Origin: Bradyrhizobium sediminis
Lineage (GTDB): Bacteria > Pseudomonadota > Alphaproteobacteria > Rhizobiales > Xanthobacteraceae
Direction: 5' to 3'
Assembly: GCF_018736105.1 (NCBI RefSeq)
Contig: NZ_CP076135.1
Location: 2,292,001 to 2,356,000, forward strand
DNA length: 64,000 nt
In this document: one piece after another, positions 49,598 to 58,010 of the stretch
Layout of the letters: each line of letters opens with the position of its first letter
Numbering within the stretch: position 1 is the stretch's first letter
Made by a program: the position numbers and the translations under genes
The notes under the pieces: model-generated
The model's input: the letters and a program-made list of their open reading frames with translations, nothing else
Databases searched by the model: none
Told to the model about the DNA's origin: nothing

Positions 49598-50464
49598 ATG
49601 ACCCTACGCCTGCGTACTCTGCTTGGTGATCATGCCGGCACGTTGGCGCTGAAGGATGGATCGCTCAGGTCCGATCTCGTTGCGTTCGAGTTCGCGGAAT
49701 ACTCGCCGACCAACAAGGGCTTCAAGCCGATGGTGCGCGAGCAGGCCTTCGACGTCTCGGAGATGGCCATCGTCACCTATTTGATGGCGAAGAGTTTCGG
49801 CAAGGCGATGGTGCTGCTGCCGCACGTAGTGGTGGCGCGGTTTCAATATGCCCATGCGGTGTACCGGGCCGATCTCGGCAACCTGAAGCCGCGTGATCTC
49901 GAGGGCCGGCGGGTCGGCATCCGCTCCTTCACCACCACGACAGGGGCGTGGCTGCGTGGCATCCTCGCCAACGAATACGGCGTCAACCTCGATGCTATCA
50001 GTTGGGTGACGTTCGAGGACGCGCATGTCGCCGAATACGTCGACACCACGGAGCGCGCGCCCGCGGGCAGGCAGATCATCCAGATGCTGCTCGACGGCGA
50101 ACTCGACGCCGTGCTCGGAGAGAAGGTGGAGAAGCCCGGGCTGAAGCCGCTGTTTCCGGACGTCGCCGCGGAGGAACAATCCTGGTTCGCCAAGTACGGC
50201 GTGCTGCCGATCAACCACATGGTGGTGGTCAGCGAGACGTTGTGTCGTGACCATCCCGATGCCGTGCGGGAAGTGTTCCGCCTGCTGCGCGAAAGCGCCG
50301 CGCGCGCGCCCGCAGCCTCGGTGCCGCGGTTCAGCGATGACGAAATGCGCCGCTCGCTGGAAATGATCATTGGCTATGCCGCGCAGCAGCGGCTGATTCC
50401 GCGGGCGTTTGCGGTGGACGAGTTGTTCGACGATCTGACGCGTACGCTCCGGGCCATGGGCTGA
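49598..50464 (+). CDS. Solute-binding-like protein of the 4,5-dihydroxyphthalate decarboxylase/NMT1 group
   Basis: A 288-residue protein with the periplasmic-binding type II fold of the 4,5-dihydroxyphthalate decarboxylase-like group. It shows DVSEMAIVTYLMAKSFGK, LPHVVVARFQY, GRRVGIRSFTTTTG and HVAEYVDTTERAP. No signal peptide is obvious, so it is probably cytoplasmic. The catalytic role is not established. It follows the MFS gene by 24 bases, so these are likely an operon. Confidence 0.78.
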   Translation: MTLRLRTLLGDHAGTLALKDGSLRSDLVAFEFAEYSPTNKGFKPMVREQAFDVSEMAIVTYLMAKSFGKAMVLLPHVVVARFQYAHAVYRADLGNLKPRDLEGRRVGIRSFTTTTGAWLRGILANEYGVNLDAISWVTFEDAHVAEYVDTTERAPAGRQIIQMLLDGELDAVLGEKVEKPGLKPLFPDVAAEEQSWFAKYGVLPINHMVVVSETLCRDHPDAVREVFRLLRESAARAPAASVPRFSDDEMRRSLEMIIGYAAQQRLIPRAFAVDELFDDLTRTLRAMG

Positions 50465-50690
50465 CTACCCGGCGGGAAAGTCAGTTCGTTGGCTGTTCAC
50501 CCGACTGTCCAGCCCACGTTGCAAGAATATTGCGCTTCGCGATTTGGCGGAAACACCCTTATTGATTCCGTCATCCCGGCCCGATGAGGGGACGCGAAGC
50601 CGCGTTTGATGACCTCTTTGATGACCTGATCGGGCTGGCGGGTTATGGTGCAGATGAGCTATCGTACACCCTCTGATAGAGGGGGATGAG

Positions 50691-52499
50691 ATGGCAAGCG
50701 ACCTCGATAACGCGGAGCGGCCGAAGGATGCAGCCGGCGGCGCCGATCGCGCCAGCTATTCCAGCGTGGTCTACTTCCATGGCATGGGCAGCCAGCGCCG
50801 CTATGAGGAGACCAGCCGGCTGATCGATTGCCTCGATCGGTACCTCGTCGGCCAGCATCGTGCCGGCAATTCGCTGGGCATGCTGCGAAACATCAGGGTG
50901 CGCGTCGAGCCGCTTCGATCCGCCCAGGCGTCCGGCGACATCGTCGGCTATATCCGAACGGTCTTCGCAGCCGGGCCGCAGGTTCGCGAGGCGATTTCGG
51001 TACGGTTTTACGAGGTCTATTGGGCTCCGATCATGGCCGGCAACAAGTCGCCGTGGGGCGTGACGAAGTGGCTGTTCAAGCAGCCGTTGCGGCCGTGGCG
51101 CACGCTGCGATCGCCGTGGCGGGAGCGGCAACGCCTGCGGCGAGCCAGCCTTGCCGCCCTGTTCGAGCGCAAGCGCGCTCAGCCCCCGGTGGAGACCGAA
51201 GAGCGCGACTACGCGCGCCTGATCAGCCTCTATGACGATTTCGAAGGCCTGGAGGCGCAGCGCCGCTTCCCCGAGGGCAGCTTCGACGAGTTTCTCTCCT
51301 TCGTCGCCGAGGAGGCGAAGTCGAAGCCGGAAACCGCCAGGCGGCTCGAGGCACTGGCGCGGGCCTGGTACGCCGCCTACCGCTTCGAGGAGCTGCGCAA
51401 TGCCGCCATCCTTGCGATCATGGCCCTGGCGCTGGTGCTGCTGGCCGGGGCGACGTTGTTCGGGGTCCTGATCGTGCTGCAGTCAATGCTGGCGTTCCGG
51501 CCGCTCGCCGACGTTTTGACGCAGCTGGATGCGCCGCTGAAGGCCGACTGGAAGACCGTGATTGCCATCGCCGCTTCACTGGCGGGGCTGGTCGGGATCG
51601 GCAGGTTCCTTACCGATTACCTCGGCGACGTCGAGGCCTGGGCCACCTACGAGGAAACCGATATCAAGCACATGGCTCGCAACAAGGTGCTGGACCAGAG
51701 CCTCGAACTCCTGACCCACGTGCTCGGCGATCCCGCCTGCGAGCGGGTCACCGTCGTCGCCCACAGCCTCGGAACCAGCGTCGCCCACGACGCGTTGCTG
51801 GCGCTGACCCGGCGCAACCGCGCCTTCAAGCCCGAAGATCCGATCGCCGGTCCGGTGCCGATGAACAAGATCGAGCACTTCGTGACCATGGGCAGCCCGA
51901 TCGACAAGATCGAGTACTTCTTCGAGAGCTATTCGTCGCCCTCGCATCGATACAAGCGGGTGGTCGAGGCGCTTCGCGGCGATATCGGCGCGCCGCCGTT
52001 CACGCGCAACCGGCATCCCTACATCCACTGGATCAACTTCTGGGATCAGGGCGATGCGATCAGCGGCGCGTTGCATTCGCCGGCCAGCGCGGTCGATTTC
52101 AATCAGCGCGTCGACAATGTTCACGTCGCCAATTTCGGATTTCCGGATCCCGGCGCTTCGCATGGCGGCTATTTCAACAATCGAATCGTCATCGACGCGT
52201 TGTTTCGCATCATCTATCGCCGCGACGGCTCGTTCCGCACCCTGACGCAGCCCGATCCCGGCAAGCCCTATGATTACGCGAGCGTCTATCAGGGGCTTGG
52301 CGAGCCGCTCGGCACCCGGTCAGTCTATGCCTTGCTGGCTTTTGCGACGCCGCTGCTGGTCGTGGTCGGATTGGCCGCGTGGCTATTCAATCTGCGCCTG
52401 CTCGGCTACGGCGCCTGGGGATTGGCGGCATTGGCCGTGATGGCTCTGGTGGGCGGATATATTGCGAGCCGGCTCAAGGGGCAGAGAAACGCGATCTGA
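50691..52499 (+). CDS. Large membrane-anchored alpha/beta-hydrolase-like protein
   Basis: A 602-residue protein with an N-terminal YFHGMGSQ, two membrane segments in the middle (about residues 245-270 and 285-305) and two near the C-terminus, and a lipase-type elbow AHSLGTSVAHD between them. The oxyanion region FHGMGS and the conserved DHGD-like segment NFWDQGDAISG suggest an esterase or lipase-like hydrolase with membrane attachment. No exact family is assigned. It ends 48 bases before the tRNA gene. Confidence 0.78.
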   Translation: MASDLDNAERPKDAAGGADRASYSSVVYFHGMGSQRRYEETSRLIDCLDRYLVGQHRAGNSLGMLRNIRVRVEPLRSAQASGDIVGYIRTVFAAGPQVREAISVRFYEVYWAPIMAGNKSPWGVTKWLFKQPLRPWRTLRSPWRERQRLRRASLAALFERKRAQPPVETEERDYARLISLYDDFEGLEAQRRFPEGSFDEFLSFVAEEAKSKPETARRLEALARAWYAAYRFEELRNAAILAIMALALVLLAGATLFGVLIVLQSMLAFRPLADVLTQLDAPLKADWKTVIAIAASLAGLVGIGRFLTDYLGDVEAWATYEETDIKHMARNKVLDQSLELLTHVLGDPACERVTVVAHSLGTSVAHDALLALTRRNRAFKPEDPIAGPVPMNKIEHFVTMGSPIDKIEYFFESYSSPSHRYKRVVEALRGDIGAPPFTRNRHPYIHWINFWDQGDAISGALHSPASAVDFNQRVDNVHVANFGFPDPGASHGGYFNNRIVIDALFRIIYRRDGSFRTLTQPDPGKPYDYASVYQGLGEPLGTRSVYALLAFATPLLVVVGLAAWLFNLRLLGYGAWGLAALAVMALVGGYIASRLKGQRNAI

Positions 52500-52547
52500 A
52501 CGGGCCGGCGCGTGAGGAGGGGATATATGGGTCAGTATTGAGAACGG

Positions 52548-52621
52548 TGGCTGGGGAACTAGGATTCGAACCTAGACAAACAGAGTCAGAGTCTGTTGTG
52601 CTACCGTTACACCATTCCCCA
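52548..52621 (-). tRNA. tRNA-Gln (anticodon CUG)
   Basis: On the minus strand the 74-base sequence runs TGGGGAATGGTGTAACGGT... through the anticodon loop CTCTGAC (anticodon CTG) to GGTTCGAATCC and ends ...GTTCCCCAGCCA with encoded CCA. All four arms can be drawn: acceptor GGGGAA/TTCCCC, D arm, anticodon stem ACAGA/TCTGT and T arm. The first bases of this gene (5' end) form one copy of the island direct repeat. Confidence 0.95.
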
Positions 52622-52623
52622 AT
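52603..52623. repeat. Left attachment-site repeat (attL candidate) in tRNA-Gln
   Basis: A 21-base stretch beginning ACCGTTACACC and ending CCCCAAT is repeated exactly at 57052-57072. It covers the 5' part of tRNA-Gln. This is the left junction of the three-gene island. Confidence 0.85.
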
Positions 52624-52654
52624 TAAGCGCTTGATATATAAGCACTTCTGACGA

Positions 52655-52688
52655 AAGTTTTGCAATTTTCGATGGAGTTTTGCAAATC
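52655..52688. repeat. AGTTTTGCAA direct repeats near the island ends
   Basis: AGTTTTGCAA occurs at 52656-52665 and 52676-52685 (20-base spacing, two helical turns) and again at 56963-56972 near the right end. They may be arm-type recombinase or excision-factor sites, or promoter parts of the tRNA (reverse strand TTGCAA). Short length makes this tentative. Confidence 0.4.
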
Positions 52689-53063
52689 AGCCGCGATGTT
52701 CGGCTGATATAGCGACCCCAACGTTCGTGGTCTAGTCTTGTTTGTCGACGACCTTGAGCTTCCTTTGACCGCCCATCTGCGATTTCCAATGGTCGCGGAA
52801 ACACATGTGGTGCTGGACGTTCCTACGCCACATGCCGAGCCGTTCCGCCCCACGTGCGATCGCGCGTCGAACTAGCTTTCCGACGTGTCGGCTCTGCCGA
52901 TTCATGGTGGAAAAGATGGCTTGCCTATATCGCAAATTGAAATGCTGATGACTATGTTTCTCGGGGCAAGGAACGACCTAGCGGCTCTAGTCTCGGCGAT
53001 CGTCCGCCTCGCGCGCTTGGTAATTCATGAACGACCGCCAAATGCGAACCCCAAGGGGAAATC

Positions 53064-54431
53064 GTGGATTCAGCCAAAGCAAAAGAATGGGAAGACCGCT
53101 TTCGCGGAACTGCAATCGAATCTTGGACGATCGAATCGCTGATCGATCATGGAAAGTCAGCAGCGGTATTTCGGGCTACCGGAAAAGACGGCTTGGTCGC
53201 CGTCAAGATATTCGACGATGAAATCATTCAGCGCTATGGCGACGAGGCACAACTCGGTCGAATTAAGCGTGAGCTGACGCTGGTTGGCAAATCGCACCCT
53301 AACATGGTCCGCCTCCTTGGCGGCGGAGTGGATGCAAATAGCAAGAACCACTATATCGTTATGGAGTTTCTGGACGGTCTCAGCCTGAGCAAATGCCTAG
53401 AGCGCGTACCAGAAGCCAATATCCCAAGTCTAATAGAACAACTTGTGTCGGCATGCGAGTTCTTGGAGTCGCTTAACCTGGCACACAGAGACATCAAGCC
53501 TGCCAACATAGTTCTACTGGAAGATCTTAGTAGGCTTGTGTTGCTCGATTTCGGTGTGCTGAAGCCGATCGGCGAGGCCGGACTAACCGACGTGGATGGT
53601 CAGCGCGTATTTGTCGGCACTCTACAATACAGCTCTCCAGAGTTCCTGCTGAGGGATGAGGCGGATGATGCCGATGGCTGGCGTGCCTTGTCGCTTTATC
53701 AGGTTGGCGCCGTGTTACATGATCTGATTATGCGCCGCCCCATTTTTGAAGAGTTCGTGAATCCATATGCCGCGCTCGTAAATGCAGTGCAGTACGAACT
53801 TCCGAATGTTGCCAGCGAGACGGCCCCCTCCTATTTGGTTGACGCATGTCGCATGGCTTTGATCAAGGACCCGGCTAAGCGGCGCGACCTGGTCAATTGG
53901 GACGCATTCCGACCTCCGCGAACGATGCCGGCTGCAGAGCAAGCTCGCAAACGCGTCGGTCAACGTATCTTACTCGCGAAGGCCGAAACCGCTCATGCGC
54001 CAACGAAGGACGCCGCCTCCGCCAGCGAACTTCTCGACACAATTATTGCGGGATTGAAGATCGAGGTTCGACGAATACGACAGGCGAATGCTTCGCTGAT
54101 TCCTCCGGTCGAAGTAACGCGAACCACGCGCCGCTCGCCGACGCTCGTTATTCAGCTGAAGCCTTCAGAGAGTCTTCAGCTCGCGAGGGGGTTGCGGCTG
54201 AGGATCACGGTCGAAGTGATCGATGTCGACGCCCAAGCAATTGTTGTGCAGATGGCTGCAGCCGCTTCCACCGAATCAATGGATGGTATTCCCGTCACGC
54301 AGGTGTTCAAAGGTCCGTACAGTTCAGTAGCGATTGGTGATCGGATCGAAGCCGCCTTGTTCTTGGGTTTGGATCAGGCGCAGCAGGGGCGCGAGGGTCC
54401 ACTCGACCTAGAAGGCTTGGGAGGGGTATGA
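53064..54431 (+). CDS. Island Ser/Thr protein kinase with C-terminal extension
   Basis: A 455-residue protein. Residues about 20-290 are a Hanks-type kinase domain with glycine loop region LIDHGKSAAVFRA, Lys48 (VAVKIF), helix-C Glu70, HRDIKPAN (Asp143, Lys145, Asn148), DFG (Asp162-Gly164) and SPEFLLRDE. All catalytic residues are present, so it is probably active. The extension of about 160 residues has helical and beta-rich segments without a recognised domain; no membrane helix or PASTA repeats. First gene of the island operon, ATGA overlap with the helicase gene. An earlier Met at 52885 frame is not supported. Confidence 0.9.
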   Translation: MDSAKAKEWEDRFRGTAIESWTIESLIDHGKSAAVFRATGKDGLVAVKIFDDEIIQRYGDEAQLGRIKRELTLVGKSHPNMVRLLGGGVDANSKNHYIVMEFLDGLSLSKCLERVPEANIPSLIEQLVSACEFLESLNLAHRDIKPANIVLLEDLSRLVLLDFGVLKPIGEAGLTDVDGQRVFVGTLQYSSPEFLLRDEADDADGWRALSLYQVGAVLHDLIMRRPIFEEFVNPYAALVNAVQYELPNVASETAPSYLVDACRMALIKDPAKRRDLVNWDAFRPPRTMPAAEQARKRVGQRILLAKAETAHAPTKDAASASELLDTIIAGLKIEVRRIRQANASLIPPVEVTRTTRRSPTLVIQLKPSESLQLARGLRLRITVEVIDVDAQAIVVQMAAAASTESMDGIPVTQVFKGPYSSVAIGDRIEAALFLGLDQAQQGREGPLDLEGLGGV

Positions 54432-55582
54432 TGGAAGCCTCTTGGTGGAAAGACCTTGGCCAACTAGATGACGAACAGAAGAAGGTTATCTCTCTCGATG
54501 ACGATATCGATCATCTTGTGGTTGGGCCGCCAGGTTGCGGCAAAACTAATCTCCTTCTTTTGCGTGCAAGTTATCTCCATAAAAAAGGAACCGCCAATAT
54601 CAAGGTGCTGGCCTTTGGCCGAGTTCTAAAGGAGTTCATTGCATCCGGAACTGCGCACTATCCCTTTGCCCCTGACAAGGTGCAGACTTTCATGCGATGG
54701 GCATACGAGGTTTTGGCTGCGAACGGTGTCGGGCTAGAGGAGGAGGATGACTTCGACAAGGTTCGAGATCAAATGTTTGCTAAACTCGAAGAAGTTGCCG
54801 CGATGAAGAGAGCAGAAAACGTTTATGACGTAATCCTACTCGATGAAGCGCAAGATTATTCCGCCGATGAGGTCAACTTGATCCGTTCATTTGGTGAGCG
54901 CATTTTCGCAGTCGGGGACAATAATCAGCGCATTTCCGAGAAGACTGGAGCGTTAGAGAAGTTGGAGGAGCTCGGGGCGAAGATGGCGATCCTTCGCCAC
55001 CATTATCGCAATGGCATCAAAATTTGCCGGGTGGCGGATGGGATTAAGAATATCATCGATGATCCTAATGGCATGGAAGCAACTTCTAACTATGACGAGG
55101 CTGCCTACCCATCCGCCGTCGAGGTGCTAGGTCAGCTCGAAATCCAGGATCAGATTGCGGAAGCAGTTAAACGCATAAAGACGCAGCTGCAGGCTTATCC
55201 CGGAGAGATGATCGGAGTGTTGTGTCCTAGAGCTGACGATCTGAAGGCGGTCACTGCACAGCTTATTGCTAGTGATATCGCTGGTGAGGTGCAGGTTCAG
55301 CGCGCCGGTGCCTACACCTCGATTGTTGCAGGACGCCCAGTGGTCGTTACGACAGTACAAGGAGCAAAGGGCCTTGAGTTCAGGGCCGTTCACCTGATGG
55401 CGGCCGACAAGCTGAAAAGATTTTCCAGGCAGAGGAATCTAACTTACACTGCCGTCACAAGGGCGAAAACGACTTTAGTCGTGTATCATGGTGAGAGTTT
55501 GGCTGGGTATTTCGAAAAGGGGTTGAAGGCCTGCGAGATTACAAAGCCAGTTGAGCCGAACCTAAAGGATCTTTTCCTATGA
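54428..55582 (+). CDS. Compact UvrD/Rep-like superfamily 1 helicase
   Basis: A 384-residue SF1A helicase. Motif I is GPPGCGKT (residues 33-40), motif II is LLDEAQD (about 137-143), motif III GDNNQRI (about 163-169), then VTTVQGAKGLEF (motif V) and YTAVTRAKTTLVVYH (motif VI). It is much shorter than UvrD or Rep, with little 1B/2B insertion, so it may be a specialised effector or a nucleic-acid sensor. Its start overlaps the kinase stop and its stop overlaps the third gene, which implies fixed stoichiometry. Confidence 0.9.
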   Translation: MMEASWWKDLGQLDDEQKKVISLDDDIDHLVVGPPGCGKTNLLLLRASYLHKKGTANIKVLAFGRVLKEFIASGTAHYPFAPDKVQTFMRWAYEVLAANGVGLEEEDDFDKVRDQMFAKLEEVAAMKRAENVYDVILLDEAQDYSADEVNLIRSFGERIFAVGDNNQRISEKTGALEKLEELGAKMAILRHHYRNGIKICRVADGIKNIIDDPNGMEATSNYDEAAYPSAVEVLGQLEIQDQIAEAVKRIKTQLQAYPGEMIGVLCPRADDLKAVTAQLIASDIAGEVQVQRAGAYTSIVAGRPVVVTTVQGAKGLEFRAVHLMAADKLKRFSRQRNLTYTAVTRAKTTLVVYHGESLAGYFEKGLKACEITKPVEPNLKDLFL

Positions 55583-56925
55583 TCGCGATCACGGCGCGCC
55601 GATTAAGCCGGGAGGGGTTCGTCAACTGGATGGCCGAGGCGCTGGCCGGAATTCCAGCGTTACCGCGCGATTTAAGGACATCAGGAACGAAATCTAGCGA
55701 TGTGACCTTGGCATGGCCCGATTTTCAATCGAATGCACGGCCGATTGTCTGCGTTGCCGAGCGCCAGCTTCAAGAGTTTTTTGCGTTTGTGTCGACCTAC
55801 AGCACGAGCGTACGACCGTTCACCGCATACTTTCGAGTAATGCCCCTCGAGTTGCTCGAGAATCTACAGCACACCGAGCGTGTGCGGGGCAACGAGATGC
55901 AACTCGCGCGGATGATCGCCGGAGCAAGTATCGCGGACATCTGGACTGCTGCAGCGCGACAGGCAGAACGGCCGAGTTACGTGCTACCGCTGCTCCAATC
56001 ATCGCTATCCTTCGTGCTTGGTCAATCCGTTCTTGCTGGCTACGATGGCAATGCGTTTGACTGGTGCATGCAGGAATGGATAGCAACAAGAGCGGGGCAT
56101 ACCGATGCGGCCAGCAGCCGGAGTGTCGGAAGCATTGGCCTCGCTTGGCACTATGTGCATCTCGCAACGGCTCTCTCTCAGAAATCCCTTTCGAGCGACA
56201 ACAGTTCGATAGTTGAATTCATTGCAGCGGCGGTCGAGGCGCGATCTGTCCGCCCGGAAATGCTTCGTCCGCTATCGGCGATTGCGGGTCTTGATCTCGA
56301 TCTGGTGAAATTGCTTGGTGCTTCTAGGGAGGAGCGAATAAGCCGTTTCAATGCAACGCTCACACAACTCAAGAGTCGTGGCGAAGGCGGACTTCAATCG
56401 GAATTTCTGGCAGGTCTAATGTTGGCGATAGCTGGCAACGGATCGTTTGAAATGATGCGATCAGCGCGGGAGTTCGAGGGCTGGCTGGACGGCGCGGTTG
56501 TTTGGTTCGGCATCTGCGCAGCGCTTTTTGAGGAAAGCAATGTCCTTGCCTACGCTAATTCAGCTGGCCGCCGCATCGTCCGCGATCTTTTGCGGCGCGA
56601 CGACCCATTCGATCTACCAAGAGCAGATATTGCCTCGACGGAACTCCGGTTTATCCAAGGCAGCAAAATGGATATCGGACAACTGGGTGTTCATGGACCA
56701 CGATCGATCGAAGTAGAGATCCTTCCAAACGTTATCAGCCGGGTTCTGTCACATGAGAATAGTCAAGACGAAGGAAATGTAGAGGGACGTGAGACCCTGC
56801 TACGCACTTTAGATGAGATGTCTTATCTCGCTAATCGCGCTCGCCGGATCTTAACCGATCGGGTGGGAGAGGAGCGCCAAGGCGATCTCTACAAATCGCG
56901 TCGACCGAACCGAAGTAAATCATAA
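55579..56925 (+). CDS. Uncharacterised 448-residue island protein
   Basis: I do not recognise a family. The protein is mainly helical, with an N-terminal segment ITARRLSREGFVNWMAEALAG and a middle region of amphipathic helices (for example LGASREERISRFNATLTQLKS). There are no clear membrane helices, nuclease motifs or cysteine clusters. A polar, Arg/Lys-rich C-terminus ends the protein. ATGA overlap with the helicase gene shows it belongs to the same operon. It may be the substrate or regulator of the kinase/helicase pair (inference). Confidence 0.85.
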   Translation: MIAITARRLSREGFVNWMAEALAGIPALPRDLRTSGTKSSDVTLAWPDFQSNARPIVCVAERQLQEFFAFVSTYSTSVRPFTAYFRVMPLELLENLQHTERVRGNEMQLARMIAGASIADIWTAAARQAERPSYVLPLLQSSLSFVLGQSVLAGYDGNAFDWCMQEWIATRAGHTDAASSRSVGSIGLAWHYVHLATALSQKSLSSDNSSIVEFIAAAVEARSVRPEMLRPLSAIAGLDLDLVKLLGASREERISRFNATLTQLKSRGEGGLQSEFLAGLMLAIAGNGSFEMMRSAREFEGWLDGAVVWFGICAALFEESNVLAYANSAGRRIVRDLLRRDDPFDLPRADIASTELRFIQGSKMDIGQLGVHGPRSIEVEILPNVISRVLSHENSQDEGNVEGRETLLRTLDEMSYLANRARRILTDRVGEERQGDLYKSRRPNRSKS

Positions 56926-57263
56926 TCTTCGGCCCCTAAAAACAAGGCCTGGTGTTGCGGGGAGTTTTGCAAACCTCTGCGTTATGTGCGGGGACGAAGT
57001 CAGGCCGTGATCGCAAGGACCTGAAGGAAATCAATAGCTTAGCTTTAGGCCACCGTTACACCATTCCCCAATATTTTCAAATACTTAGGATGAAATCTTA
57101 CAGTTCCGGCGACGGATCAGGCAGAACCGGCCGAACAGTTGCGTCCTTCTACCCGCTAGATCCCGGCCTTGGCAAGCGCGCGGCGATGCGCTTGTTGCTG
57201 ATGTGGGCGGCGCCGCGGCCATTCGGCGTGGCGGCAAGCCGCCGCAGGCAGGACGGTCGGTGC
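56926..57263. other. Right island junction and intergenic region
   Basis: About 340 bases. They contain the AGTTTTGCAA repeat at 56963, the right copy of the 21-base direct repeat at 57052-57072, and then the chromosomal upstream sequence of the next gene. No gene is seen. Confidence 0.6.
57052..57072. repeat. Right attachment-site repeat (attR candidate)
   Basis: Exact copy of the 21 bases at 52603-52623, i.e. a duplicate of the 5' end of tRNA-Gln without the rest of the gene. It marks the right end of the island and the original upstream side of the tRNA locus. Confidence 0.85.
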
Positions 57264-57995
57264 ATGAGCCTCTATTTCGAAGAGCTGGATTTCCGTCCGA
57301 CCCCGATGGGCGTACTCAGCCTGCGCCGCCGCAGGCTGCCCTCCACCGATACCGACGTCTACGAGATCAAGCTCGGCGACGAGTACCTGATGTCGAGCCG
57401 GTTCACCGTGGCCGAGATTGAACTTGCGCGGCTGGGATTGGCCGCGCTCGATCGAGCCGGTCTCGACGTCGTCGTCGGCGGCCTCGGGCTCGGCTACACC
57501 GCGCAGGCGGTGCTCGAGAATCAGGGCGTGCGATCGCTGCTCGTGGTCGACGCGTTGGCCGAGGTGATCGAATGGCACGAGCAGGGGCTGCTGCCGCTCG
57601 GCAAGCAACTGACCGGCGATCCGCGCTGCCGCCTCGTCAATGGCGATTTCTTCGCGATGTCGCATTCGGCCGAGGGCTTCGACCCGCGCGCGCCGGGCCG
57701 CTGCTTCGATGCGGTGCTGGTGGACATCGATCACTCGCCGCGCAACCTGCTGCATCCGCGCCACGCCGCGCTGTACGAGCAGGAGGGGCTCGCGAGGCTC
57801 GCCGAGCATCTCAATCCCGGCGGCGTGTTCGCCCTGTGGTCGAACGATCCGCCGGAGGCCGCCTTCAGCGCGGTGCTCGCCAGTGTCTTTGCCACGTCGG
57901 ATGCGCATGTCGTGACCTTCGATAATTCGTTCGGCGATCACGACGCCAGCAACACCGTTTATGTCGGGGTCAAGGAGGCATGTCTCGGTGGCTGA
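57264..57995 (+). CDS. Spermidine synthase-like Rossmann-fold protein
   Basis: A 243-residue SAM-fold protein of the spermidine/spermine synthase-like group. The cofactor loop is VVVGGLGLGYTAQAVL, then LLVVDALAEVIEWH and the strand VLVDIDHSPRNLLH. The aspartates expected for polyamine transfer are only partly conserved, so it could be another aminopropyl- or methyltransferase. Start MSLYFEELDF at 57264 is preferred; upstream codons run into the island junction. It is the first chromosomal gene after the island. Confidence 0.82.
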   Translation: MSLYFEELDFRPTPMGVLSLRRRRLPSTDTDVYEIKLGDEYLMSSRFTVAEIELARLGLAALDRAGLDVVVGGLGLGYTAQAVLENQGVRSLLVVDALAEVIEWHEQGLLPLGKQLTGDPRCRLVNGDFFAMSHSAEGFDPRAPGRCFDAVLVDIDHSPRNLLHPRHAALYEQEGLARLAEHLNPGGVFALWSNDPPEAAFSAVLASVFATSDAHVVTFDNSFGDHDASNTVYVGVKEACLGG

Positions 57996-58010
57996 CGCTC
58001 AAGCGCCGGA

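Larger units (their letters stand above)
52622..57051. mobile_element. Integrase-less tRNA-Gln island with a kinase-helicase-unknown operon
   Basis: About 4.4 kb bounded by an exact 21-base direct repeat, one copy in tRNA-Gln. The content is visibly richer in A+T and uses codons less G+C-biased than the flanks. It contains three overlapping rightward genes and no integrase, transposase or toxin-antitoxin pair that I can recognise. Such layouts occur in satellite-type or trans-mobilised elements and in defence islands. The left 440 bases hold A+T-rich DNA with AGTTTTGCAA repeats and no convincing gene. Confidence 0.75.

Noticed and set aside
52732-52935. 67-codon minus-strand frame in the left part of the island
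   Set aside because: Short, no recognisable motif, poor start signals; composition not convincingly coding.
52885-53142. 85-codon plus-strand frame overlapping the kinase start
   Set aside because: Overlaps the well-supported kinase in another frame; no homology features.
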